A program made the position numbers and the translations under genes. From contig JANNSG010000085.1 in NCBI GenBank assembly GCA_031402355.1, positions 1 through 64,000 of the forward strand: a stretch of DNA of 64,000 nt, given 5' to 3'. Shown here piece by piece: positions 23,889 to 32,461 of the stretch. Under the pieces are notes generated by a model. It was not told the DNA's origin. It did not search any database and saw only the letters and a program-made list of their open reading frames with translations. Every line of letters starts with the position of its first letter. The first letter of the stretch is position 1. Source of the stretch: JACMNW01 sp031402355. GTDB lineage: Bacteria; Pseudomonadota; Alphaproteobacteria; Rhodobacterales; Rhodobacteraceae.

Positions 23889-25772
23889 CTAGCCTATCAC
23901 TGCGCTATCATCGCGGCGAATGGCTAAGACAGAAGACCGTGGCAGGCCTGCGCCGTCGGGGAAAGTGCCACCAGGATGCTGGATGCCCACAAAAATCGTA
24001 CGTTTGTCTGACGAGAAGGTCATGCCGGTCACTTCGCTACCTTTTGGCCCGGTGAGAAACCGTTCGATCTGCCCGGTAACGGGATCGCCAACCAACATCT
24101 GGTTGTTGCCTTGTCCCAGAAAGTCACCTTCATTGCTGTCTTCACCGTCGGTCTGAATCCACAGCATACCGTTGCTGTCAAACGTCATGCCGTCGGGCGA
24201 ATTGAACATATTTCCGGAATTGATGTTGGACGACCCGGCATAGGCATCTTTCAAGACATCCGGGTTGCCGGCCATTACATAGAGATCCCAAGTGAAGGCA
24301 GGATCGGCGTGATCTTCGTTTGCCGGATACCAACGCACGATCTGACCGAATTCATTTTCGGCTCGTGGATTTGGGCCGCCGACGGGCGTCGCATCGCCAC
24401 CTGCGTTTGGTTTGACCCCGCGATTGGAATTGTTGGTCAGGCAGCAATACGCCTCTATCGCGACCGGATTTACGGCAACCCATTCGGGGCGGTCCATGGT
24501 GGTAGCGCCGACCTTCGATCCAGCCAGACGAGTGTGGATCAAAATTTCAGCCTGCGTCATGCCAGTTGCCTCTGGGGTCAGCGGCAGCCAAGCACCTGTC
24601 ATGTCATCGCTGAATTTAGCAACGTAAAGCTGCCCTTTATCTAGCAATGTCGAGGTGTCACCCCCCGGAGTATAGGCATCTGCAGAGACGTATTTATAAA
24701 GGAACTCACCCCGTTCATCATCACCGAGGTAGACCACGACCTTGCCATCGCGCGCCACAACAAGGGCCGCATTTTCGTGCTTGAAACGGCCCAGAGCGGT
24801 GCGCTTAACCGGGGTAGACGCCGCGTCTGCCGGATTGATTTCAACGATGAATCCAAACCGGTTCGGCTCATTCGGAGTTTTGGCAAGATCAAACCGGGCA
24901 TCGAATTTTTCGTAGGCATAGCGACCTTCGACCCCAACGCCGTAGCGCGCAAGCTGAGGCGAAACAACCAGACCAGCATCGGTGGAGCCGAAGTAAGAGT
25001 TGAAGTTTTCTTCGCAGGTAAGGTAGGTGCCCCAGGGTGTACGCCCTGCCCCACAATTGTTCATCGTCCCCAGAACCATTGTGCCAGTCGGATCGGCTTC
25101 GGTTTTCAGCAGGTCATGCCCCGCTGCCGGGCCGGAAAAGGTCATCGGGGTGAGGTGAGTTATGCGGCGATTATACGGGCTATCGATCACAATTTCCCAG
25201 CCGTCTGCGCCTTCCGCAATTTCCATGACAGACACGCCTTGGGCGTTTTGCAGCATCACGACATCATCTGCCGTGGCAGGCATATTGTCTGTGTTCTTCG
25301 GAAGATTCACGTCAAGATTGGCATATTCGTGGTTGACGGCAATGACTTCGCGTCCGCCTATATTGAACAACTCCATGCCGTCAGTATTTTCGCCGAAGGC
25401 CCGCAACTGACCTGCCGCGGTCATGCCGGTATCGACGTTGAAGGCTTCAGAATCCGAGAACATCGGCTGGCCCCATTTGGCGACAACCTTTGCGGTATAG
25501 CCTTCGGGCACATGAACTGCGAAATCGGTTGCGATCGGAATTGGCTTGAAAGCAAAGCGGGTGGCGGAGGCTTGCGCAAGGGCCGACGTGGCGGACAGCA
25601 AGCCGGTTCCCATTGCTGCAGCACCAGACCCAAATGCAAGGACCGCACCCAGAAAGCCGCGACGCGACAGGGCAGAAGTGACAATGCGGTCAAAGTCCTG
25701 TTCTGCCGGACGCGGGTCGCGCAATTCATCAAACGCGTCAAAGGACAGGGATTTGGTATCGAAGTCTTTCAT
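23889..25772 (-). CDS. phoX: PhoX-family alkaline phosphatase (DUF839)
   Basis: A 627-residue exported protein. A twin-arginine signal is present: SRRGFLG at residues 36-42, followed by a hydrophobic stretch (VLAFGSGAAAMGTGLL) and an ALA-Q cleavage context. The mature part has the PhoX/DUF839 signatures, e.g. TYLTCEENFNSYFG, VVYLGDDERGEFLYKY and a late DSNGMLWIQTDG. PhoX enzymes are calcium- and iron-dependent phosphatases that scavenge phosphate from organic esters, frequent in marine bacteria. The ATG at 25772 has GGAG 8 bases upstream. Confidence 0.87.
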   Translation of the reverse strand: MKDFDTKSLSFDAFDELRDPRPAEQDFDRIVTSALSRRGFLGAVLAFGSGAAAMGTGLLSATSALAQASATRFAFKPIPIATDFAVHVPEGYTAKVVAKWGQPMFSDSEAFNVDTGMTAAGQLRAFGENTDGMELFNIGGREVIAVNHEYANLDVNLPKNTDNMPATADDVVMLQNAQGVSVMEIAEGADGWEIVIDSPYNRRITHLTPMTFSGPAAGHDLLKTEADPTGTMVLGTMNNCGAGRTPWGTYLTCEENFNSYFGSTDAGLVVSPQLARYGVGVEGRYAYEKFDARFDLAKTPNEPNRFGFIVEINPADAASTPVKRTALGRFKHENAALVVARDGKVVVYLGDDERGEFLYKYVSADAYTPGGDTSTLLDKGQLYVAKFSDDMTGAWLPLTPEATGMTQAEILIHTRLAGSKVGATTMDRPEWVAVNPVAIEAYCCLTNNSNRGVKPNAGGDATPVGGPNPRAENEFGQIVRWYPANEDHADPAFTWDLYVMAGNPDVLKDAYAGSSNINSGNMFNSPDGMTFDSNGMLWIQTDGEDSNEGDFLGQGNNQMLVGDPVTGQIERFLTGPKGSEVTGMTFSSDKRTIFVGIQHPGGTFPDGAGLPRSSVLAIRRDDSAVIG

Positions 25773-26092
25773 TGGTTTGCTCCATGGCTGCAAGGCTGGC
25801 TTGGCGGATATTGATGCCCGAAAGCGTTGACGGTAGTTGGGCCGGGTAACGGGTGGACGACAGGGTGATAACGGTTTTGCAAGGTCCTGCCCGGATGAGC
25901 GGATATCTGCGAGTCGGCGGGTGGCGACTGGTCATTATCAAGCTAGATTTTTTGAAAGTTGCGCCAACCGGCTGCGCAAAGCAAGAAACGATCTATTTTT
26001 TCGATTTTCTCGACAGATAATTTATATTTTTGCCGTTGACGCCCCGCACCAATGACCCTACGGTCCGCAAACGATACGAAATGGAGCGCGTG
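25773..26092. other. phoX / ilvB leader intergenic region
   Basis: This 320-base divergent region has no protein gene other than the leader peptide that follows. Its right part (about 25940-26035) is AT-rich and may be a promoter UP element. I looked for a Pho box (paired CTGTCAT-like heptamers) on the phoX side and found only a weak CTGTCGT match, so I do not annotate one. Confidence 0.6.
26036..26064 (+). promoter_or_regulatory. probable promoter of the ilvB leader
   Basis: TTGACG (26036-26041), 17 bases, then TACGGT (26059-26064). The -35 is a good sigma-70 match and the -10 is partial (T, A and final T), as is common in alphaproteobacteria. An AT-rich stretch lies immediately upstream. 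A transcript from here would carry the leader peptide ORF. Confidence 0.5.
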
Positions 26093-26140
26093 ATGAACGT
26101 GGTAGTCATTCTAGGGAAGCTTTGGCGCATGGGCCGGTAA
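26093..26140 (+). CDS. ilvB leader peptide
   Basis: A 15-codon ORF (MNVVVILGKLWRMGR) with GGAG 6 bases before its ATG. Four of its residues from 3 to 6 are Val-Val-Val-Ile, followed by Leu, which are the end products of the pathway encoded by ilvB-ilvN just downstream. This is the classic design of an attenuation sensor: scarcity of charged Val, Ile or Leu tRNA stalls the ribosome early in the leader. It is too short for standard gene callers. Confidence 0.88.
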   Translation: MNVVVILGKLWRMGR

Positions 26141-26193
26141 CGGACGCCCCAAGACATTCCCATGCGCCCCCGAGTAAACTCCGGGGGCTTTTT
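26124..26193 (+). promoter_or_regulatory. ilvB transcription attenuator (antiterminator/terminator)
   Basis: Terminator: GCCCCCGAG (26166-26174) pairs with CTCCGGGGGC (26179-26188, one bulge) around TAAA, followed by TTTTT (26189-26193). Alternative pairing: GGCGCATGGG (26124-26133), inside the leader peptide ORF, is perfectly complementary to CCCATGCGCC (26159-26168), which overlaps the first bases of the terminator arm. A ribosome stalled on Val/Ile/Leu codons would leave 26124-26133 free to form the antiterminator; one reaching the stop codon would cover it. Confidence 0.85.
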
Positions 26194-26225
26194 GTTGCGC
26201 TAAATGGCCGTAAAGGAAAAAGACG

Positions 26226-27995
26226 ATGACCAAATCAATGATGACCAAATCTATGACGGGCGCGGATATGGTGGTTCAGGCCCTGATTGATCAGGGTGTT
26301 GAGGTGGTCTTTGGCTATCCGGGTGGGGCTGTGCTGCCCATTTACGATGCGATTTTCCAGCAAGATAAGCTGCGCCATATTCTGGTGCGGCACGAACAAG
26401 GGGCGGTTCATGCGGCCGAAGGCTATGCGCGGTCAACGGGCAAGCCAGGGGTTGTGTTGGTGACATCCGGGCCGGGGGCCACCAATGCAGTGACAGGGTT
26501 GGTTGATGCGCTGATGGATTCAATTCCGCTGGTGGTTTTGACGGGGCAAGTGCCGACCTTCATGATCGGCACCGATGGCTTTCAAGAAGCAGATACTGTC
26601 GGCATCACGCGGCCCTGCACCAAGCATAACTGGCTGGTGAAAGACACTGCGAAATTGTCGGAGACGATCCACCAAGCGTTTCATGTGGCCACGCATGGGC
26701 GGCCCGGCCCGGTTTTGATTGATATTCCAAAGGATGTGCAGTTTGCGACGGCAGTTTATACGCCGAAGGAAAGATCGCGCGTGGCGCATTACCAGCCAAA
26801 GACGGTTGGGGATGAAGCGCAGATCACAAAGATGGTCGAGATGATGGAGACGGCGGAACGCCCGATCTTTTATACCGGCGGCGGGGTTATCAATTCGGGG
26901 CCAGAGGCCAGCCGTTTGCTGCGTGAATTGGTAGCGGAGACGGGGTTTCCGATTACCTCGACCCTGATGGGGCTTGGTGCTTATCCGGCCAGCGGGGATG
27001 CTTGGCTGGGTATGCTGGGGATGCACGGGCTTTATGAAGCAAACCTTGCGATGCACGGCTGTGATCTGATGATCAATATTGGCGCGCGGTTTGATGACCG
27101 CATCACCGGGCGGATCAAGGATTTCAGCCCGCATTCCAAGAAGGTGCATATTGATATTGATCCATCCAGCCTGAACAAAGTGATCCGCACGGATGTGCCG
27201 ATCATCGGCGATGTGGGGAACGTGTTGACCGAGGTTCTGCGCATCTGGAAGGCGCGCGGATCGAAGGTCAACAAGGCCGGGTTGGCAAAGTGGTGGGCAC
27301 AGATCGCTGAATGGCGGGCTAAGAATTGCCTTGGGTTCAAGAATTCTTCCACCATCATCAAGCCGCAACACGCGCTTCAACGGCTGGAAGCACTGACCAA
27401 GGGGATGGACCGCTATATCACCACCGAGGTCGGCCAGCACCAGATGTGGGCGGCGCAGTATCTGGGCTTTGAAGACCCGAACCGCTGGATGACCTCTGGT
27501 GGGTTGGGCACGATGGGCTACGGGTTGCCGGCATCGGTGGGTGTTCAGATTGCGCATCCGGAGGCGTTGGTGATCAACGTGGCGGGCGAAGCATCCTGGC
27601 TGATGAACATGCAGGAAATGGGCACCGCGATGCAGTTTCGCGCACCCGTGAAGCAGTTTATCCTGAACAACGAACGGCTTGGCATGGTGCGCCAGTGGCA
27701 GGAATTGCTGCACGGCGAGCGCTATTCGCAAAGCTGGTCGGAATCCTTGCCTGATTTTGTAAAACTGGCGGAAGCGTTTGGCTGCAAAGGCCTGCGCTGT
27801 TCGGACCCCGCCGATCTGGATGACGCGATCATGGAGATGATCCGCTATGACGGGCCGGTGATTTTCGATTGTCTGGTGGAGAAGCATGAAAATTGCTTTC
27901 CGATGATCCCAAGCGGCAAGGCACATAACGAGATGATGCTGGGGGATGCGGATACGGCGGGGGCGATTGGGGCCAAGGGGGCAGTGTTGGTGTGA
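26226..27995 (+). CDS. ilvB: acetolactate synthase large (catalytic) subunit
   Basis: A 589-residue TPP-dependent synthase that condenses two pyruvates, or pyruvate and 2-ketobutyrate, in branched-chain amino acid synthesis. The catalytic Glu of the TPP pocket is E57 (RHEQGAVHAAEGYAR). The TPP motif reads GEASWLMN...ILNN at residues 454-484 instead of the usual GDG...NN. The first ten residues are an imperfect duplication (MTKSM MTKSM) from a 15-base tandem repeat, so a start 15 bases later is possible. Regulated by the attenuator upstream; ilvN follows after 70 bases. Confidence 0.95.
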   Translation: MTKSMMTKSMTGADMVVQALIDQGVEVVFGYPGGAVLPIYDAIFQQDKLRHILVRHEQGAVHAAEGYARSTGKPGVVLVTSGPGATNAVTGLVDALMDSIPLVVLTGQVPTFMIGTDGFQEADTVGITRPCTKHNWLVKDTAKLSETIHQAFHVATHGRPGPVLIDIPKDVQFATAVYTPKERSRVAHYQPKTVGDEAQITKMVEMMETAERPIFYTGGGVINSGPEASRLLRELVAETGFPITSTLMGLGAYPASGDAWLGMLGMHGLYEANLAMHGCDLMINIGARFDDRITGRIKDFSPHSKKVHIDIDPSSLNKVIRTDVPIIGDVGNVLTEVLRIWKARGSKVNKAGLAKWWAQIAEWRAKNCLGFKNSSTIIKPQHALQRLEALTKGMDRYITTEVGQHQMWAAQYLGFEDPNRWMTSGGLGTMGYGLPASVGVQIAHPEALVINVAGEASWLMNMQEMGTAMQFRAPVKQFILNNERLGMVRQWQELLHGERYSQSWSESLPDFVKLAEAFGCKGLRCSDPADLDDAIMEMIRYDGPVIFDCLVEKHENCFPMIPSGKAHNEMMLGDADTAGAIGAKGAVLV

Positions 27996-28000
27996 TAGAG

Positions 28001-28023
28001 CCGGAGGGCTGTCTGCCCTCCGG
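28001..28023 (+). repeat. GC-rich hairpin between ilvB and ilvN
   Basis: A perfect 9-bp stem, CCGGAGGGC / GCCCTCCGG, with a 5-base loop, starts 6 bases after the ilvB stop. It sits directly before a copy of the dispersed 24-base element. It may attenuate or stabilise the ilvB part of the transcript. Confidence 0.7.
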
Positions 28024-28030
28024 ACCTCCC

Positions 28031-28054
28031 GAGGATATTTTTGAACAGATGAAA
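28031..28054 (+). repeat. copy of dispersed 24-base element (ilvB-ilvN)
   Basis: GAGGATATTTTTGAACAG then ATGAAA; matches the elements at 17617-17640, 17781-17804 (reverse) and 61755-61778. It precedes the ilvN ribosome binding site. Confidence 0.65.
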
Positions 28055-28065
28055 GGGGCAGCCTG

Positions 28066-28626
28066 ATGTCGGCGCTCAATATCAAAAAAGGCTCTACCAG
28101 CCATTCGGCTTATGATCTGCGCGACCCGAATGCAGAGGTGATTGAAACGCACACGCTGGCGGTTTTGGTGGATAACGAAAGCGGGGTTCTGGCGCGGGTG
28201 ATCGGGCTGTTTTCGGGCCGTGGGTATAACATTGACAGCTTGACGGTAGCGGAGGTGGATCATACCGGGCACCTGAGCCGGATTACGGTTGTGACCACGG
28301 GCACGCCGCGGGTGATTGAGCAGATCAAGGCGCAATTGGCGCGGATGGTGCCGGTGCATGAGGTGCATGATCTGACGGTGGAAGGGCCTGCCGTGCAGCG
28401 GGAACTGGCCCTGTTCAAAGTGGCGGGCTCAGGCGATGCGCGGATAGAGGCGTTGCGTTTGGCGGAAATTTTCCGGGCCAATGTGGTGGATTCGACGTTG
28501 GTGAGTTTTGTGTTCGAGATGACCGGAACGCCGGAAAAGATCGACGCTTTTGCGGATCTGATGCGGCCATTGGGCTTGCGGGAAATTGCGCGAACGGGTG
28601 TTGCGGCGCTGTTGCGCGGCGAATGA
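28066..28626 (+). CDS. ilvN: acetolactate synthase small (regulatory) subunit
   Basis: A 186-residue ACT-domain protein. The N-terminal ACT fold is recognisable (THTLAVLVDNESGVLARVIG, RGYNIDSLTVAEV), and the C-terminal half matches the IlvH/IlvN regulatory domain. It confers valine feedback inhibition and stability on the IlvB catalytic subunit. A GGGGCAG purine stretch precedes the ATG. It lies in the attenuated ilvB transcript, but a hairpin and an element lie between the two genes. It converges with the hydratase gene with only 6 bases between stops. Confidence 0.93.
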   Translation: MSALNIKKGSTSHSAYDLRDPNAEVIETHTLAVLVDNESGVLARVIGLFSGRGYNIDSLTVAEVDHTGHLSRITVVTTGTPRVIEQIKAQLARMVPVHEVHDLTVEGPAVQRELALFKVAGSGDARIEALRLAEIFRANVVDSTLVSFVFEMTGTPEKIDAFADLMRPLGLREIARTGVAALLRGE

Positions 28627-28632
28627 AGCCCG

Positions 28633-29409
28633 TTAGCGGCCCGTAAATTTCGCGGGGCGTTTTCCCAGGAACGCGGCGACACCTTCGGCGAAATCATGGG
28701 TGGTTCCGCATTCGCCTTGCAGCCGGGCCTCCAGCGCCAATTGGGTGTTCAGATCATTGGCCGGGCTGGCCCGAAGTGCCTGTTTGACGCGGGCATAGGC
28801 GGCGGTGGGACCAGAGGCCAGATGGGCCGCGCGGGCGCGCCAATGGGCGTCGAATTCGGCATCCGGGACGGTTTCATAGATCATGCCCCACTGGGCAGCC
28901 TGGGTGGCGGTGACCTTGTCAGCAAACAGCGCGGCCCCCATCGCGCGCGGCATGCCGATTTGTCGGGGCAGCCAATAGGTGCCGCCGGCGTCGGGGATCA
29001 GGCCGATGCGGGTGAAGGACTGCGCAAAGCTGGCGGAGTGCGCTGCGATAACCACATCGGCGGCGAGGGCCAGGTTGGCCCCTGCCCCGACGGCCGCACC
29101 ATTGACGGCGGCAATGGTGGGGATGGGGCAATCGTAGATGGCGCGCAGCAAGGGTTCATATTCATCGCGCAAGAGGCGTTCCATATCGAGGCCACCAAGG
29201 CCCGTTGCATCGCCAAGATCCTGACCCGAGCAAAAGCCGCGGCCCGCACCGGTGATCACAAGGGCGCGAGCGGAGGTGCTGGCTTGGTTAATGGCATCGA
29301 GCAATTCGGTTCGCAGCTGCGTGGTCAGGGCGTTCATCATCTCGGGTCGGTTCAAAGTAAGGATCGCGACGTCGCCGGATGTCTGGTATGTGATGGTTTC
29401 GTAGGTCAT
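28633..29409 (-). CDS. enoyl-CoA hydratase/isomerase family protein (PaaG-like)
   Basis: A 258-residue crotonase-fold protein. The oxyanion-hole segments GRGFCSGQDLGD and NGAAVGAGANLALAADVV are typical, and LIPDAGGTYWLPRQIG supplies the catalytic Asp of the isomerase-like group. The match is to PaaG-type proteins, but no other phenylacetate genes are nearby, so the substrate is open. I chose the ATG at 29409 (MTYETITY, with AAAGGAC upstream); the longer reading includes non-family sequence. Confidence 0.85.
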   Translation of the reverse strand: MTYETITYQTSGDVAILTLNRPEMMNALTTQLRTELLDAINQASTSARALVITGAGRGFCSGQDLGDATGLGGLDMERLLRDEYEPLLRAIYDCPIPTIAAVNGAAVGAGANLALAADVVIAAHSASFAQSFTRIGLIPDAGGTYWLPRQIGMPRAMGAALFADKVTATQAAQWGMIYETVPDAEFDAHWRARAAHLASGPTAAYARVKQALRASPANDLNTQLALEARLQGECGTTHDFAEGVAAFLGKRPAKFTGR

Positions 29410-29476
29410 GACCCTGTCCTTTGCCAATCGACCCGAACATAGCGGCGGTTTGGCCGGGGTATAGGCAAACACCGCG

Positions 29477-29932
29477 TCAGTCCTTGAGAATTTCCGCAAG
29501 TGCTCGCATTTCACTATCAGACAGCGGCGCATCGGGCGATGGGCCTGACCGTCTGCGGCGCAGATAGGCCAGGCAGATGCCAAAGCCTGTCACCAGCATC
29601 GCGGGCCCTGCCCACCACAGGATCAGGTTCACGCCGTCAGCCGTGGGGTTCAGCAGCACGAATTCGCCGTAACGATCCACGATGAAGGCCACAGCCTGGG
29701 CATCGGTATCACCCGCGCTTAGCCGTTCACGCAAAAGCAGACGCAGATCGCGGGCAAGCCCGGCATCGCTGTCGTCAATGGTTTCGTTGCGACAGACCAG
29801 ACACCGCAAACCCGTCGAAATCGCACGCGCACGCGACTCGAGGGCGGGATCGGCCAGCACTTCATCGGGTTGCACGGCCCCGGCCGGATGCGCGGCAAGC
29901 AGGATAAGAAGCAGGGTTGCCCACAGTTTCAT
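29477..29932 (-). CDS. ccmH: cytochrome c-type biogenesis protein CcmH
   Basis: A 151-residue protein with a signal peptide (about residues 1-20), the thiol-redox motif LRCLVC (C44, C47), and a single C-terminal transmembrane helix around residues 103-123. CcmH keeps the apocytochrome CXXCH cysteines reduced for heme attachment. Its start overlaps the ccmF stop by 4 bases, so it is translated from the ccmF transcript. Confidence 0.92.
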   Translation of the reverse strand: MKLWATLLLILLAAHPAGAVQPDEVLADPALESRARAISTGLRCLVCRNETIDDSDAGLARDLRLLLRERLSAGDTDAQAVAFIVDRYGEFVLLNPTADGVNLILWWAGPAMLVTGFGICLAYLRRRRSGPSPDAPLSDSEMRALAEILKD

Positions 29933-31902
29933 TCGGCTGGAACACCTTGTTTTGGCTGGCGTCTGGCCCCGGCAGCGGCCCGGTAGCGACGATCCGACAG
30001 GCTGATCAGCCCGCCAAGCGCCATCAACAAGGCCCCGGCCCAGATCCAGTCGGCAAAGGGTTTGACATAGGCGCGCACCGCCCAGCCACCATCTTTTTGC
30101 GGGTCCCCAATGACCAGATACAGATCGCGGGTCAGGCCCTGATCTATGGCGGCCTCGGTTGTGGGCATGCCTTGCACGGGGTAGAGCCGCTTTTCGGGAA
30201 ACAGTGTGGCGATCCGGGCACCTGCGCGTGTCACCTGCATCTCGGCGATGGTGGCGGTGTAATTCGGGCCATTTGCGCCACTGACACCGGCCAGCTGAAT
30301 GTCATATTCACCGATCTGGAAGCTTTCCCCTTCGGCAAGGACGCGGATCGCTTCCAAGGACCAGGCGTTCATTGCGGCGACGGCGAAAAGGGTCATGCCA
30401 AAGCCGGAATGGGCGAGAGCCTTGCCCCAATCGGCGCGCGGCAGGCGGCCGATGCGGGCCAACCGGGTGGGGAAGGCATCGCGCCCGGTTCGGAGCCACA
30501 GATCGGACAGGGCACCCCAGACCACCCAGACACCCAAGCCAAGCCCGACCGGGCCAAGTGCCGAACGCCCCGTCTGCAGGGCAAAAACAAGGGCCGTGCT
30601 GGCAAGGGCGAGGATCAGCCCGCTGCGCAGTGGCAGCATCAGCCGTGCACCGGAGCCGCGTTTCCACGGCAATTGCGAGCCTACCGGCAGCAACAGGGCA
30701 AGGACCACCATGAAGGGGGTGAAGGCGGCGTTGAAGAAAGGCTCGCCGACTGACAGTTTCCGATCAAAGAACAATTCTGCCACGAGCGGCCAGATTGTGC
30801 CGATAAAGACAACAAAGCAGGAGACTGCGAGCAGCAGGTTGTTGGCCACCAAGGCGGATTCGCGGCTGAGGGTGGAAAAGACGCCCTTTGCCTGCATCTT
30901 GCCCGCGCGCAGGGCAAACAGCATCAGCGCGCCGCCCATGAACAGGCCAAGGATCAACAAAATGAACACGCCGCGTTCCGGATCGTTTGCAAAGGCATGG
31001 ACCGAAGTCAGCACGCCGGAGCGCACAATAAAGGTGCCGATAAGGGAAAAGCCGAACGCGAGGATGGCCAGCAGGATCGTCCACGCCTTGAGCGCTTCGC
31101 GCTTTTCCACCACGATAGCGGAATGCAACAAGGCGGCAGAGATGAGCCAGGGCATGAAGGATGCGTTTTCCACCGGATCCCAGAACCAGAAGCCGCCCCA
31201 ACCAAGCTCATAATAAGCCCACCAAGACCCCATCGCGATGCCGATGGTCAGGAACACCCAGGCCGCCAGCGTCCAGGGCCGGACCCAGCGCGCCCAGGCC
31301 GCATCAACCCTGCCCTCGATCAGTGCGGCGATGGCGAAGGAGAACGACATCGATAGGCCGACATAGCCCAGGTAGAGGAACGGCGGGTGGAACGCGAGCC
31401 CAGGGTCTTGCAACAACGGGTTCAGATCGCGGCCATTCAAGGGCGGTTCAGCCAGGCGCAGGAAAGGGTTTGACGTCAGCAACAAGAACGCGAGGAACGC
31501 CACGCCGATCAGGCCCTGTACCGCCAGCACCCGGGCACGCAGCGCGGGCGGCAGGTTGCCGCCAAACCATGCGGCTGAGGCCCCGAACAGCGCCAGAATG
31601 AGCACCCAAAGCAGCAAAGACCCCTCATGATTGCCCCAGACACCAGAGATTTTGTACAGCATCGGTTTCAGGCTGTGGGAATTGGCGGTCACCACGCCCA
31701 CTGAGAAATCCGACACGACAAATGCGTAGGTCAGCGACAGAAAGCTGATGGCGATCAGCGCAAACTGGGCGATGGCGGCAGGGCCGGCTATGGCCATGAA
31801 CGCAGCCCGGTTCGCCCAGGCGCCGATCATTGGCAGGCTGGCTTGAATGCAGGCCACTGCAAAAGCGAGGATCAGGGCAAAATGGCCGAGTTCGATGATC
31901 AT
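29929..31902 (-). CDS. ccmF: cytochrome c heme lyase subunit CcmF
   Basis: A 657-residue multi-spanning inner membrane protein of the system I heme lyase. The heme-handling WWD-type segment is visible as WGGFWFWDPVENASFMPWL, and conserved periplasmic histidines lie around it. Length matches the 640-670 range. The ATG at 31902 (MIIELGHFAL) has AAAGGC upstream. ccmH follows with a 4-base overlap. Other ccm genes (ccmA-E, ccmI) are not in this window, so the system is split. Confidence 0.94.
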   Translation of the reverse strand: MIIELGHFALILAFAVACIQASLPMIGAWANRAAFMAIAGPAAIAQFALIAISFLSLTYAFVVSDFSVGVVTANSHSLKPMLYKISGVWGNHEGSLLLWVLILALFGASAAWFGGNLPPALRARVLAVQGLIGVAFLAFLLLTSNPFLRLAEPPLNGRDLNPLLQDPGLAFHPPFLYLGYVGLSMSFSFAIAALIEGRVDAAWARWVRPWTLAAWVFLTIGIAMGSWWAYYELGWGGFWFWDPVENASFMPWLISAALLHSAIVVEKREALKAWTILLAILAFGFSLIGTFIVRSGVLTSVHAFANDPERGVFILLILGLFMGGALMLFALRAGKMQAKGVFSTLSRESALVANNLLLAVSCFVVFIGTIWPLVAELFFDRKLSVGEPFFNAAFTPFMVVLALLLPVGSQLPWKRGSGARLMLPLRSGLILALASTALVFALQTGRSALGPVGLGLGVWVVWGALSDLWLRTGRDAFPTRLARIGRLPRADWGKALAHSGFGMTLFAVAAMNAWSLEAIRVLAEGESFQIGEYDIQLAGVSGANGPNYTATIAEMQVTRAGARIATLFPEKRLYPVQGMPTTEAAIDQGLTRDLYLVIGDPQKDGGWAVRAYVKPFADWIWAGALLMALGGLISLSDRRYRAAAGARRQPKQGVPAE

Positions 31903-32004
31903 GGCGGCCTTTCGATGCTGCTGAGCCGACATTAGGGTGAATCGCGCCCGCATCCAATGGGGGGCGGTGCTTGGTCGCATGATTGTGCAAAAACTGGGAT
32001 GGCG

Positions 32005-32436
32005 CTAGCGGCGCCCGGCCTTGCGGGTGGTCAGCAGAAGGTTGGTTTCGGATGTCATCACCCCCTCGATGTTGCGGATGCGAAAGATTACGTCATCCAG
32101 TTCGGCAAGCGTGGCTGCCCCGATTTCGGCGATCAGATCCCATTTGCCATTGGTGGAATGCACGGCCTGCACCTGTGGCAAGCCAGCCAAGCGCGACATG
32201 ATGCGATCTGCGCCGCGCCCTTCGATGCCGATCAGCATCAGGCCGCGAATGGCAGCAGCAGAGACATCACCCCGGGTGACCACGCTGAAACCGGCGATTT
32301 CGCCGCGATCGGTCAGGCGTTCCATGCGGGCGCGCACAGTGGCCCGCGACAGCGCAAGCCGGGCCGCGAGATGTGACAGCGACGCGCGGCCATCGCGGCG
32401 AAGTTCGGCCAGCAAAAGCTGATCAGTATCGTCCAT
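32005..32436 (-). CDS. Lrp/AsnC-family transcriptional regulator
   Basis: A 143-residue regulator. An N-terminal winged HTH (LSHLAARLALSRATVRARMERL, about residues 17-38) precedes an AsnC-type effector-binding domain (RGLMLIGIEGRGADRI, VQAVHSTNGKWDLIAEI). It is transcribed divergently from the arginase gene, which with the ornithine cyclodeaminase gene forms a catabolic pair, so it probably regulates arginine degradation. The ATG at 32436 is preferred; an ATG three codons earlier (32445) is possible. Confidence 0.85.
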   Translation of the reverse strand: MDDTDQLLLAELRRDGRASLSHLAARLALSRATVRARMERLTDRGEIAGFSVVTRGDVSAAAIRGLMLIGIEGRGADRIMSRLAGLPQVQAVHSTNGKWDLIAEIGAATLAELDDVIFRIRNIEGVMTSETNLLLTTRKAGRR

Positions 32437-32461
32437 GTTGCACATATCCCTTGCCGGTTTG

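Noticed and set aside
24777..25814. 345-codon plus-strand ORF over phoX
   Set aside because: Antisense reading of a clear Tat-exported phosphatase gene.
25773..26092. Pho box upstream of phoX
   Set aside because: Only a weak CTGTCGT-type match was seen and no second half site at the expected spacing.
26520..28085. 521-codon minus-strand ORF antisense to ilvB
   Set aside because: No domain features; ilvB on the plus strand has catalytic motifs, a ribosome binding site and an attenuator.
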